Under the pieces are notes generated by a model. The model saw only the letters and a program-made list of their open reading frames with translations, searched no databases and had not been told where the DNA came from. Below, in pieces: positions 16,706 through 24,340 of a stretch of DNA of 64,000 bases. The DNA comes from Spirochaetaceae bacterium (GTDB lineage: Bacteria > Spirochaetota > Spirochaetia > Treponematales > Treponemataceae), in NCBI GenBank assembly GCA_017416145.1, contig JAFQDD010000010.1, positions 29,036 to 93,035 of the forward strand, read 5' to 3'. A program made the translations under genes and the position numbers. The number at the start of each line of letters is the position of its first letter. Position 1 is the first letter of the stretch.

Positions 16706-17992
16706 CTACCTCTTAATTCTGAATTCTGAATTCTGAATTTTAAACACCCATTTCCAAACTGGAATCACTTGAATTTTTACACCGTCGATGTTTAGTTCCT
16801 TTTCTTCTTCGTAGGTGATTATTACAAATTCCTTTGCTTCTTTTAGAGTTTTTGCAGCTTCTACAAGAGATTTTGTTTCTCTATCATCAGAAATATTTGT
16901 GATAGAATATGCTACTTGAATTGCAGTGCCAGTTTCTTCTATAAAAAAGTCCACATCTAAGTTTTGGGTTTTTAAATAATATACATTGCCTTTATAATTG
17001 TTCCACAAATTTATTGCCACAAGATTTTCTAACAAACGAGGTTCTTCTTTATTCAAAAAAAGATTTAATAATCCATTGTCGTTAAAATAGTATTTTGGCG
17101 TAGTTTCTTTTTCTACAAATTTTGAAAAATAATTTTTGATTGTAAAAATCAAAAAAGATTGTTTTGCATAACCAATATAATCTATAACAATATCTTTGCT
17201 TATTTTTACACCAATTGTTTTAAGTATGTTATGTAATTTTGAATAAGAAATTTCGTCTTTCACAGATTCTGCAATTTTTTTCATCAAAAGTTGCAGTCCA
17301 TTAGGATTTCTTATTCCATTTCTAGCGGCAATATCCCCCAACAAAACTTTTTGATATATGCTAGAAACATATTCTCGCTTATTTTGATAATTCAAAGTTT
17401 CTGGAAATCCACCAAAATAAAAATAAGTAGAAAATTCTCTTTTGATTTTTCCACTTTCTTTTGTACCAAAAATTGATTTATCAGAAAAATCAATTTGTTT
17501 TGCTGTAAGAAACTCTTTAAAATTATATGGTGTAATATATTTTGTAAAATATCTTCCACCCAAACGATTTTCAATTTCTTGGGAAAGCATTTTTGCGTTG
17601 CTTCCTGTAATAAATGTGTGCTCTTTGGAATCTGCCATACGACGGGCAAATTTTTCCCACCCTTCAATATTCTGAATTTCATCCAAAAAGAAATATCCTA
17701 TTTTATCAGATAATTCTGCTTGTACAGAAAGTAAATCATTAAAATCATTTAGTGAAAATTCTGCAAGACGTTCATCTTCAAAATTTATGTAAATAATCTG
17801 ATTCCATTCAATTCCTTTTTCAACAAGATCTTTTACAATTTTATATAGCAATGTTGATTTTCCAGCTCGTCGTAATCCAATAAGAACATAATTTGCATTT
17901 AAATCAAAATCATAATCACGAGGAACAATTTTTGTTTTTTTTATTATTTCATGTTGATCAAAAATAACTTCTTTTAGAATATCATGATTCAT
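16706..17992 (-). CDS. AAA_14/DUF4143 family ATPase
   Basis: This 428-residue protein belongs to the large, poorly understood AAA_14 plus DUF4143 family of bacterial and archaeal ATPases. Walker A is GLRRAGKST (39-47), Walker B FFLDE (101-105), and a sensor-like FITGSN follows. The C-terminal half carries the DUF4143 nuclease-like part with the LDVDFFIEE and later Gln/Lys positions. I start at 17992, directly after AGAGGCG. The frame is open to 18076, but that stretch contains the promoter. Isolated single-gene units of this family are often gained horizontally. The biological role is not established. Confidence 0.88.
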   Translation of the reverse strand: MNHDILKEVIFDQHEIIKKTKIVPRDYDFDLNANYVLIGLRRAGKSTLLYKIVKDLVEKGIEWNQIIYINFEDERLAEFSLNDFNDLLSVQAELSDKIGYFFLDEIQNIEGWEKFARRMADSKEHTFITGSNAKMLSQEIENRLGGRYFTKYITPYNFKEFLTAKQIDFSDKSIFGTKESGKIKREFSTYFYFGGFPETLNYQNKREYVSSIYQKVLLGDIAARNGIRNPNGLQLLMKKIAESVKDEISYSKLHNILKTIGVKISKDIVIDYIGYAKQSFLIFTIKNYFSKFVEKETTPKYYFNDNGLLNLFLNKEEPRLLENLVAINLWNNYKGNVYYLKTQNLDVDFFIEETGTAIQVAYSITNISDDRETKSLVEAAKTLKEAKEFVIITYEEEKELNIDGVKIQVIPVWKWVFKIQNSEFRIKR

Positions 17993-18007
17993 AAACGCCT
18001 CTTTTCT

Positions 18008-18076
18008 TTTGTCGAGTATACTAGACAAAATCTTGTCAGTACTATCGAATATACTCGACAGCACTGTGTTTGTCAA
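18008..18076 (-). promoter_or_regulatory. promoter and inverted-repeat operator of the AAA_14 gene
   Basis: On the minus strand TTGACA (18076-18071), a 17-base spacer and TATATT (18053-18048) form a near-consensus promoter. TGTCGAGTATA overlaps the -10, and the same motif recurs inverted at about 18010-18020. A related GACAAAATCTTGTC palindrome lies between them. This looks like an operator cluster for a dedicated repressor or for the ATPase itself. Confidence 0.6.
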
Positions 18077-18164
18077 TCATGGATTCAAAAAAGAAATACA
18101 CTTTTATTGGGGAATATTACGAATATTTCCATGAGGGAAAAATCTATAAAACCTTCCAACAAAA

Positions 18165-18196
18165 AAAATGCCACCGCCCAACAGCGATGACATTTT
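18165..18196 (-). terminator. terminator hairpin, sister copy 2 of 3
   Basis: AAAATGCCA (18165-18173) pairs with TGACATTTT (18188-18196); the one mismatch becomes a G-U pair only in minus-strand RNA. It lies 29 bases past the stop of the antitoxin gene, so it should end the minus-strand toxin-antitoxin transcript. Confidence 0.75.
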
Positions 18197-18224
18197 CGCT
18201 CACAATTTCTACCGAATAAAGAAA

Positions 18225-18536
18225 TTATACAACTTCTACAAATGAAAGATTTTTTTCTTTTCCTTCATTTAAGATATCAAGTAATCTAAATGCAGGTCCT
18301 GTTGGATGAGTTCTGCCACATTCCCAGGCTTCAACTGTTTTTTTTGAAACACCCATATAATTTGCAAATACAGTTTGTGTCATACCTGCATTATTTCTAA
18401 TCTGTCTTATTTGTTCTGGATTAAATTCTTTTATAGGACTAATTATATATGTAGTTTTTTTAGCAGAGCCTATACCTTTTTCGAAATCAATAGCTTCTTG
18501 GAGACCTGTACATAAATCTTCAAATAAAGAACTCAT
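18225..18536 (-). CDS. higA: HigA-like antitoxin (XRE-family regulator)
   Basis: This 103-residue protein has a C-terminal helix-turn-helix of the XRE type (IRQIRNNAGMTQTVFANYMGVSKKTVEAWECGR, about 44-76). It follows a RelE-like gene by four bases, the toxin-first order of HigBA/NadS-type modules. It would neutralise the toxin and bind the operon's palindrome. The start is the ATG at 18536, behind GGAGGTAATA; the open frame runs on to 18566, inside the toxin gene. The Shine-Dalgarno lies within the toxin's last codons, so translation is coupled. Confidence 0.87.
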   Translation of the reverse strand: MSSLFEDLCTGLQEAIDFEKGIGSAKKTTYIISPIKEFNPEQIRQIRNNAGMTQTVFANYMGVSKKTVEAWECGRTHPTGPAFRLLDILNEGKEKNLSFVEVV

Positions 18537-18540
18537 ATTA

Positions 18541-18900
18541 TTACCTCCTGTTTTTAGCAGTTTCATCTTTTAAAGCTTTAACAAGCTTCTTCAAAACATT
18601 TTTTTCTTCGTCAGAAAGATTTGTTTGTTCATTTTTTGTAAAAGCAGTAATCAAATATGTAACTTCGTATTCAGCAAAATCTGTATAACAAACTCTTACA
18701 CTACCACTTTTCCCTCTATTTTCTAGAGCAAAACGAACTTTACGAATACCTCCGGTTCCTTCCATAACAGGTCCAGATTCAGGATTCTTTAACAACATAA
18801 TTTGCAGTGCTAATAAATCTTCATCCGATAAACCAATTTCTTTCCATCTTTTTGTAAACAAAGGAACTTCTATAAATGTACGTTTAATCTGTTCTTCCAT
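18541..18900 (-). CDS. higB: HigB-like toxin of the RelE/ParE superfamily
   Basis: This 119-residue protein shows the RelE/HigB core: IRKVRFALENRGKSGSVRVCYTDF then EVTYLITAFTKNEQTNLSDEEK, the pattern of the HigB (RelE-like) family that cleaves mRNA on the ribosome. The start is the ATG at 18900. An in-frame ATG at 18915 lies inside the -10 region and cannot be transcribed from this promoter. There is no Shine-Dalgarno sequence, and the mRNA should start almost at the ATG, so initiation is probably leaderless. That may keep toxin output low relative to the antitoxin. Confidence 0.85.
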   Translation of the reverse strand: MEEQIKRTFIEVPLFTKRWKEIGLSDEDLLALQIMLLKNPESGPVMEGTGGIRKVRFALENRGKSGSVRVCYTDFAEYEVTYLITAFTKNEQTNLSDEEKNVLKKLVKALKDETAKNRR

Positions 18901-18906
18901 ATAATA

Positions 18907-18935
18907 AATATACACCCTATTTTATAGGGTGTCAA
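18907..18935 (-). promoter_or_regulatory. toxin-antitoxin promoter with embedded palindromic operator
   Basis: On the minus strand TTGACA (18935-18930), N17 and TATATT (18912-18907) form a near-perfect promoter. The spacer is almost entirely an operator: ACACCCTA and TAGGGTGT arms at 18912-18932. A repressor bound there would block both promoter elements. Confidence 0.75.
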
Positions 18936-18987
18936 TCCAGAATTCGGAAACTAGAAACCTTCAGAAAAGTGAATTAATTTAAACAAA

Positions 18988-19019
18988 AAAATGCCACCAC
19001 CCATCAGCGATGACATTTT
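18988..19019 (-). terminator. terminator hairpin, sister copy 3 of 3
   Basis: AAAATGCCA (18988-18996) pairs with TGACATTTT (19011-19019), with the G-U pair again only in minus-strand RNA. It lies about 60 bases past the stop of the CofE-like gene. Confidence 0.72.
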
Positions 19020-19082
19020 CTAACCAAACTTTTCAGGATTTCGAATTAATTCTTCATTCCTAATTCATAATTCTAAATTAAA

Positions 19083-20264
19083 TTATTGATTAGCATAGTT
19101 TGTAAAATAGTTTTGAATCAAGATAACAGGTGTTCCCTTGTCTCCAGAACCAGAAGTTAAATCGCTTAAAGAACCAAGCAAATCTGTCAACTGGCGAGGA
19201 GTTGTTCCCTGAGTTTCCATTCTTCCTACCAAGTTAGAATCTTTTTCCTTGATTCTCTTAATCATAGCTTCTTTTAATTCTTCCCCAGACAAGTCTTTAA
19301 ACTCATTATCAGAAAGATATTTTAGTTTTAGCTCATTTGGAGTTCCCACCAAGCCACTTGTGAAAGCTGGAGAAACAACAGGGTCTGCCAATTCCCAGAT
19401 TTGACCTTGTGGATCTTTGAAAGCACCGTCGCCGTAAACCATTACTTCCACATTTTTGCCATATTTTGCCTTGATACGAGCTTGAACATCATCAACAAGG
19501 GGCTGACAATTTCTTGGGAACAATTTTACAGAATTTTCAGTTGCAAGATTTGAGCCAAGAAGCCCAAATTTTTCGTTATAACCAGAACCATCAACAGATT
19601 CAGTTAAAATTTCGTCTAGGCAGTAAACTTTTTTTACCCCAGCTTGTTGTAAGATTTTTTTATCCCGTTTTCGCTTGTGAATAGAAGCCACAATTACGTT
19701 ATCTGTAAATTTCAAAATTGCTTTTGGGTCGTTTGCCAAAATAATTTCGCAAGGACATTCGCAAGTTTCCTTGTAAAATTCGATGTAATCAACCCCAGTA
19801 AATTGGTGAATTGTATTTGGAAAAATTTTGTGAAATTCTTCAGCAGTAAAAACATCAGAATAAGGATTTACACCAGAATCAAAAAGTGCATCTTCTGAAA
19901 TCAAGTGATTTCCAACTTCATCTCCAGGATATGAAAGCTGGATAACAAGTTTTTTACATCCACGAGAAATTCCTTTCAAAAGCATAGAAAAACGATTGCG
20001 GCTCATAATTGGGAAAATAAGACCTACAGTTTCATCTCCAAACTTTGCAGAAACATCTTTTGCAATTTGGTCAGCAGTTGCGTAGTTTCCTTGAGAAATA
20101 CCAACAACAGCCTCTGTAATAGCAATAACATCTTTGTCCTGAAGCTCAATTCCAGCTTCTTCAATACATTTTCCAACAGAATCCACAACGATAGATGCTA
20201 AATCATCTCCCTTCTTGATAATTGGAGTTCTAACACCTCTAGAAATTGTTCCACTATATTTCAT
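19083..20264 (-). CDS. CofE-like (F420-0:glutamate ligase family) protein
   Basis: This 393-residue protein resembles the coenzyme F420-0:L-glutamate ligase family: opening SGTISRGVRTPIIKKGDDL, then ITEAVVGISQGN, IMSRNRFSMLLKGI and the metal-binding VYGDGAFKDP region. Classical CofE adds glutamates to F420. Treponemes are not known to make F420, and related long-form proteins are widespread in F420-free anaerobes, so another acyl-to-amino ligation is likely. The start is the ATG at 20264, behind GAGG; the open frame extends to 20324. It is divergent from a LysR regulator that may control it. The 5' leader carries long hairpins. Confidence 0.72.
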   Translation of the reverse strand: MKYSGTISRGVRTPIIKKGDDLASIVVDSVGKCIEEAGIELQDKDVIAITEAVVGISQGNYATADQIAKDVSAKFGDETVGLIFPIMSRNRFSMLLKGISRGCKKLVIQLSYPGDEVGNHLISEDALFDSGVNPYSDVFTAEEFHKIFPNTIHQFTGVDYIEFYKETCECPCEIILANDPKAILKFTDNVIVASIHKRKRDKKILQQAGVKKVYCLDEILTESVDGSGYNEKFGLLGSNLATENSVKLFPRNCQPLVDDVQARIKAKYGKNVEVMVYGDGAFKDPQGQIWELADPVVSPAFTSGLVGTPNELKLKYLSDNEFKDLSGEELKEAMIKRIKEKDSNLVGRMETQGTTPRQLTDLLGSLSDLTSGSGDKGTPVILIQNYFTNYANQ

Positions 20265-20307
20265 ATAAAACCTCACATTTTCAGCTTTGAAAAGCTGGTA
20301 AACTATT

Positions 20308-20402
20308 AGGGGAGGAAAACCCACTCAGAGTCCGAAGGCCGTTGGTTTTCCTCCCCTAAAACCCCACCATTCCTTGGCCACGGCTTAGGGTTCCACCCTA
20401 AG
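20308..20402. other. two strong hairpins in the CofE-like gene leader
   Basis: The first has a 14-bp stem (20308-20321 with 20344-20357; AGGGGAGGAAAACC). The second has an 8-bp stem CTTAGGGT/ACCCTAAG (20384-20391 with 20395-20402). They sit in the 324-base divergent gap between the CofE-like and LysR genes. The rest of the gap is very AT-rich (20410-20520), suitable for divergent promoters. The function of the hairpins is unknown. Confidence 0.55.
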
Positions 20403-20535
20403 AACCCAAATTATTCCTCAAATTTTTTGTTTTCCTAATAAATATATTTTTATTATATATTTTTTCTTGATATAAGTAAAATATATATTTATTATAGTAT
20501 GCATAAGTATTTCTTATAAAACAATATAACGTGAA

Positions 20536-20572
20536 GGATGTTAGTCCTGAACAAATCCGTGTGGCAATTTCA
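20536..20572. repeat. dispersed GTCCTGAACAAATC motif, copy 1
   Basis: The motif GGATGTTAGTCC followed by TGAACAAATC and GTGTGGCA lies just before the LysR start. The core GTCCTGAACAAATC...GTGGCA recurs inverted near 62864-62886, and shorter relatives occur at about 39604 and 63012. Confidence 0.5.
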
Positions 20573-20588
20573 AAACAAGGAGCAAATC

Positions 20589-21455
20589 ATGATAACCGAC
20601 CTAAACCTTCTTCGCGTATTCTATCACGTCGCCAAAACCGAGCAAATATCCAAAGCTGCTGAAATCCTCAATGTTTCCCAACCTGCCATTAGTCAGCAAA
20701 TCAAAAGCCTAGAAGACCAAATCGGCTTCAAACTTTTTTCCCGCTCCAAAAAAGGCGTAAAACTCACCCAAGAAGCAGAAGAAATCTTCGCCTACTGCAA
20801 AAACATCTTCGCCCAAGTAGAATCCATCAACCACACATTACAAAACATCAGCTCACTAGACACAGGCACCCTCAGAATCGGCGCCTCAGACACAATTTGC
20901 AAATACTACCTTATAGACAAACTAAAAACCTTTGAAGAACTCTACCCAAAAATCCGCTACCGAGTAACAAACTGCACCACCACCGAATCTCTCACCCTAC
21001 TAAAAAACAACGATGTAGACATAGCCTTCGTTCACACCCCAGTTACAAACCAAAATTTCACCTTCCGTCCCTGCCTCACCCTAGAAGACTACTTTGTATG
21101 CAGCAAAGACTTCGATTGCTCCCAAATCAAAGAACTTTCAGACCTAACAAAATATCGCACCCTCTTACTCGAAAAATCAAGCCACTCCCGAAAATCCCTA
21201 GATTCAAACCTCTTACGCTACAACGTAGAACTTCGCCCAAAATTTGAGCTCGCTTCCCTAGACCTTTTAATCGAATTCGCAAAAAAAAATATGGGCATAA
21301 TCTGCGTTTCAAAACAATACATCAAAACAGAACTAGAAGTCCAAGAGCTAAAAATCATCCCCCTAAAAGAAAAGCTAGACCTACGTTCCATAAGCCTAGC
21401 CTTCGACAATAACACCATCTCCCACGCCGCCAAACGCTTCATGGAAATATTATAA
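20589..21455 (+). CDS. LysR-family transcription regulator
   Basis: This 288-residue regulator has the N-terminal LysR winged helix (LRVFYHVAKTEQISKAAEIL then VSQPAISQQIKSLED, residues 7-45) and a C-terminal substrate-binding-protein-like effector domain (about 90-288). The start is the ATG at 20589 behind AAGGAG; the frame is open to 20538, but that part is a dispersed repeat. It is divergent from the CofE-like gene, the usual arrangement of a LysR regulator and its target. Codons end in C more often than in neighbouring genes, which may mark a transferred gene. The effector is unknown. Confidence 0.93.
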   Translation: MITDLNLLRVFYHVAKTEQISKAAEILNVSQPAISQQIKSLEDQIGFKLFSRSKKGVKLTQEAEEIFAYCKNIFAQVESINHTLQNISSLDTGTLRIGASDTICKYYLIDKLKTFEELYPKIRYRVTNCTTTESLTLLKNNDVDIAFVHTPVTNQNFTFRPCLTLEDYFVCSKDFDCSQIKELSDLTKYRTLLLEKSSHSRKSLDSNLLRYNVELRPKFELASLDLLIEFAKKNMGIICVSKQYIKTELEVQELKIIPLKEKLDLRSISLAFDNNTISHAAKRFMEIL

Positions 21456-21521
21456 TTTTTCATTTGGGCAGTCCCAAGATTGCTCATTCCGAAGAGCAAA
21501 GCCCTTCTCCATTCACAATCT

Positions 21522-21615
21522 GGTCGGGCTTTTCAGGATTGCGCCGTCTACCGCGGCTTCATTGCTCCACTTCGTTTCGCAACGGCTCCTTTTCAGTCGC
21601 CGTCCTTACAATCCC
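21522..21615 (-). repeat. GC-richer dispersed intergenic repeat, copy B
   Basis: On the minus strand this element begins with GGGATTGTA (21615-21607) and ends with AAAAGCCCGACC (21533-21522), 94 bases end to end. Copy A (9220-9316) has the same two boundary blocks 97 bases end to end. Internal sequence differs but shares GCGACTGAA..GGAGC pieces in another order. Confidence 0.5.
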
Positions 21616-21654
21616 TACTGCATCCACCGTCACTTCGAACAAAATAATCCACCC

Positions 21655-21693
21655 TCAAAAAAAATCCCAGCAAGTTCACACTCACTGGGATTT
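21655..21693 (-). terminator. terminator of the dual PPIase gene
   Basis: AAATCCCAG (21662-21670) pairs with CTGGGATTT (21685-21693). An A run at 21657-21664 becomes the U tract in minus-strand RNA. Confidence 0.88.
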
Positions 21694-21729
21694 CATCACA
21701 ATATTAGCAGAAAATCTGCCTAATAAAAC

Positions 21730-22806
21730 TTATTTTGCTTGAACTAATTCAACTTCAAAAATCAAATAAGCATTTCCAGGAATTACACCAGGATAACCCA
21801 TTTCGCCATAAGCCAAATCTGGTGGAAGAATCATTCTTCGCTTTTCACCAAGTTTCATATCTTGAGTCATAATGTCAAAACCTTCAATCATTTGACCAGC
21901 TCCAGTAATAAAGCTTAATGTACCGCGACCTTCAGAAGAATCAAAAACTGTTCCATCTAAAAGCATACCTGTATAGTGAACAGCAACAACCCTTCTACTT
22001 CCAATAGCATTTCCCTTTCCTTCTTTTAAGATTTCATAGTAAATGCCATCAGCAGTTTTTGTTGCATCTGGATAATCTTCTTCGATTTCAGCAATTACAG
22101 CTTTCATAGCTTCTTCTTTTGCCTTACGAGCTGCAATTTTTTCTTCTTCTAGTTTTTTATTACGAATTTCAAGTTGCTTATCAAAATCGGCTTGAGTTGC
22201 TGTAAAAGCTTCAGCATCAGCGCCTTGTCTTACGATTGTTACTTTTTCGATTGTAGCACCTTGCTTCATAGAATCAACCACATCTTGGCCATAAACAACC
22301 TTACCAAAAACAGTGTGTTTATCATCCAACCAAGGAGTTTCCACAATTGTGATGAAAAATTGGCTACCATTAGTATTTGCACCAGAGTTTGCCATAGAAA
22401 GAACACCAGGTTCATCATGACGCAAGGAACTTACAAATTCATCTGGAAACTTATATCCAGGACCGCCAGTTCCATTTCCTTTTGGATCTCCACCTTGAAT
22501 CATAAAATCTTGACCATCACCATTTGCTTTGCTAATTACACGGTGAAATTTTAGTCCATCATAAAATGGTTTTCCCTTTGCAGCATCCAATGTGCCTTCT
22601 GCCAAACCAACAAAGTTGGTAACAGTTAAAGGAGTTTCCTTGTAATGCAATTTGATTGCAATTACACCATTAGATGTTTCCATTACAGCGAAAACGCCGT
22701 CTTGACCTTTAATTGCGTCTAAAGCCTTGTTCATATCTGAACATCCCCCTAATGATAATACTGATGTAAACAAAAGTATTGATAAAATAAGTTTATTTAA
22801 TTTCAT
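21730..22806 (-). CDS. cyclophilin-FKBP dual peptidyl-prolyl isomerase, lipoprotein
   Basis: This 358-residue exported protein fuses two unrelated proline isomerase families. A lipobox (LSLGGC, Cys about 22) is followed by a cyclophilin domain (about 40-190: KFHRVI, MIQGGDP, GSQFFIT, HTVFGKV), a charged helical linker ([20 protein letters not shown]) and an FKBP domain (about 265-358: [25 protein letters not shown]). Dual immunophilins of this type are reported from a few bacteria and protists. It probably assists folding of exported proteins. The start is the ATG at 22806, with AAGGA inside the end of the preceding gene; the coding regions overlap by 14 bases, indicating coupling. Confidence 0.92.
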   Translation of the reverse strand: MKLNKLILSILLFTSVLSLGGCSDMNKALDAIKGQDGVFAVMETSNGVIAIKLHYKETPLTVTNFVGLAEGTLDAAKGKPFYDGLKFHRVISKANGDGQDFMIQGGDPKGNGTGGPGYKFPDEFVSSLRHDEPGVLSMANSGANTNGSQFFITIVETPWLDDKHTVFGKVVYGQDVVDSMKQGATIEKVTIVRQGADAEAFTATQADFDKQLEIRNKKLEEEKIAARKAKEEAMKAVIAEIEEDYPDATKTADGIYYEILKEGKGNAIGSRRVVAVHYTGMLLDGTVFDSSEGRGTLSFITGAGQMIEGFDIMTQDMKLGEKRRMILPPDLAYGEMGYPGVIPGNAYLIFEVELVQAK

Positions 22807-23518
22807 TATAACGTCCTTCAAACCAGTTAAATAAAGCTTCTATCCTTGCAGTTAGTGAATCCCGAATCTTTGTTTGAACAAAAGGAACAGCCGCAAAATC
22901 TGCTTGAGCCAAAATGTAAACAAGAAGTTTGTCATTTTCTTTTTTTGTATACAAAGTTAAACACAAATTTTCTTCTTTTACGCCCTTCACAAATTTTACA
23001 TACAAAGGACCTTTGTTCACAAAATTCATTCCAACTTCAGAATCTGTTTGCCAAAAAGTTACCTCATAAGGAGTTTCTCCAAAAGAGTTGTCATTTTGGA
23101 ACATATAAAGTTTCAACCCATTTGCGTCTTCTTCTTGATTATCAGGAATCTTTTTCAAAGAATCCAAATCAGAAATTGTATAACAAGCGTCATACAAAAT
23201 GTCATATTTTCCACGAGAATTAGAATAATATTCTATTCCTTCCATTGTGGAAAAAGAACGCAAAATTTTTGCCACTTCTTTCATATCAACATTAGAAGAA
23301 GGAATCTCATAAAGTATTTCAGCCACAAAAACAGGTTTTTTATCGTAAGTATCCTTCCAATAATTAACCACTTCTTGACTGATTTCAGAGATTGGAAACA
23401 AAGAAGGCGACATATCACTTTCTTTATAAACTATCCTTTCTCCAATTTTTTCCCCAGCAAGAAAAGAAAACATCAAAAGACAACAAATAATTGACAAAAA
23501 GAATTTTACTTTTTTCAT
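22793..23518 (-). CDS. uncharacterised exported protein
   Basis: This 241-residue protein has an N-terminal signal peptide ([25 protein letters not shown]) without a clear lipobox, so it is probably periplasmic. The body alternates strands and helices, with a long [23 protein letters not shown] stretch. It may belong to DUF6675, a spirochaete-rich family, but I cannot confirm that. The start is the ATG at 23518, behind GAGGTAATATT. It is translationally coupled to the following PPIase lipoprotein, so a role in envelope protein handling is possible. Confidence 0.7.
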   Translation of the reverse strand: MKKVKFFLSIICCLLMFSFLAGEKIGERIVYKESDMSPSLFPISEISQEVVNYWKDTYDKKPVFVAEILYEIPSSNVDMKEVAKILRSFSTMEGIEYYSNSRGKYDILYDACYTISDLDSLKKIPDNQEEDANGLKLYMFQNDNSFGETPYEVTFWQTDSEVGMNFVNKGPLYVKFVKGVKEENLCLTLYTKKENDKLLVYILAQADFAAVPFVQTKIRDSLTARIEALFNWFEGRYNEIK

Positions 23519-23569
23519 AATATTACCTCGATTTGACATATCCTTAACTTACCAACAGGATTAAAAAAT

Positions 23570-23600
23570 AGTCAAGGATATTAAATAAACATCCTTGACT
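23570..23600 (-). terminator. terminator of the rpmH-jag operon
   Basis: AGTCAAGGAT (23570-23579) pairs with ATCCTTGACT (23591-23600). The minus-strand RNA ends in a U run (complement of the A run at 23563-23568). Confidence 0.85.
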
Positions 23601-23619
23601 TCATTTTGTTTCACTAAAA

Positions 23620-24315
23620 TTAACGAATTCCCTTGTAAATAACGCGAACTTGTTTGTAAAGTCCTTCGCCTTCACTCTTTGTCTCAACATCACCAATATC
23701 GTTTAATGTTGTGTGAATTAGTCGTCTTTCAAAAGGATTCATTGGTTCCAACAAAATTGAACTTCTTGAAGTTCTAACTTTGTCAGCTGTGTTATAAGCA
23801 AGTCTTACCAAAGATTCTTCTCGACGGATTCGGTAATTTTCTGTATCAAGAATTACACGAACATCTTCTCGACCAAGACGACCTGCATAAACATTTGCAA
23901 GAAGTTGCATAGCATCAAGGTTTTTACCCTTTCTACCAATCAAAATTGAAGAATCTTTAGAATTCATCTTAATTCCAAGTTTATGTTCTTCACGGAACAT
24001 AACTTCTACAGAAACTTCATATCCCATATTTCTAATCATTGTTTCCACAAACTCTGTAAGTTTTGTTTCAAACTCATCTTGTGGTAATGGATCTGCAAAT
24101 ACTTTTTTCTCTTTTTTTTCTTCAGAATTCAAAGTATTTACTGTTTTTAGAGAATCATCAGTATGAACTCTAATTTTCACGTATCCTTTTTTAAAGATAG
24201 TGTTTTTTTGAGCCTCTAGAATCTCCACATCAAATTGGTCTCTCTCAAGTCCCAATTCAGAAGCAGCCAATTCTATCGCCTCTTTTTCGGTTTTTGCTTC
24301 ATATTCGTATGTCAT
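23620..24315 (-). CDS. jag: RNA-binding protein Jag/KhpB
   Basis: This 231-residue cytoplasmic RNA-binding protein has the three family domains in order: Jag-N (1-50, YEAKTEKEAIELAASELGL, with KKGYVKI), KH (about 85-160, core ILIGRKGKNLDAMQLLANVY) and R3H (about 165-231, NPFERRLIHTTLND). KhpB pairs with KhpA in several bacteria and influences cell division and envelope growth. It follows yidC by 25 bases, the usual rpmH-rnpA-yidD-yidC-jag order, and is the last gene of the operon. Confidence 0.95.
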   Translation of the reverse strand: MTYEYEAKTEKEAIELAASELGLERDQFDVEILEAQKNTIFKKGYVKIRVHTDDSLKTVNTLNSEEKKEKKVFADPLPQDEFETKLTEFVETMIRNMGYEVSVEVMFREEHKLGIKMNSKDSSILIGRKGKNLDAMQLLANVYAGRLGREDVRVILDTENYRIRREESLVRLAYNTADKVRTSRSSILLEPMNPFERRLIHTTLNDIGDVETKSEGEGLYKQVRVIYKGIR

Positions 24316-24340
24316 AACGCACCTCGCGTAAAAATAATTT

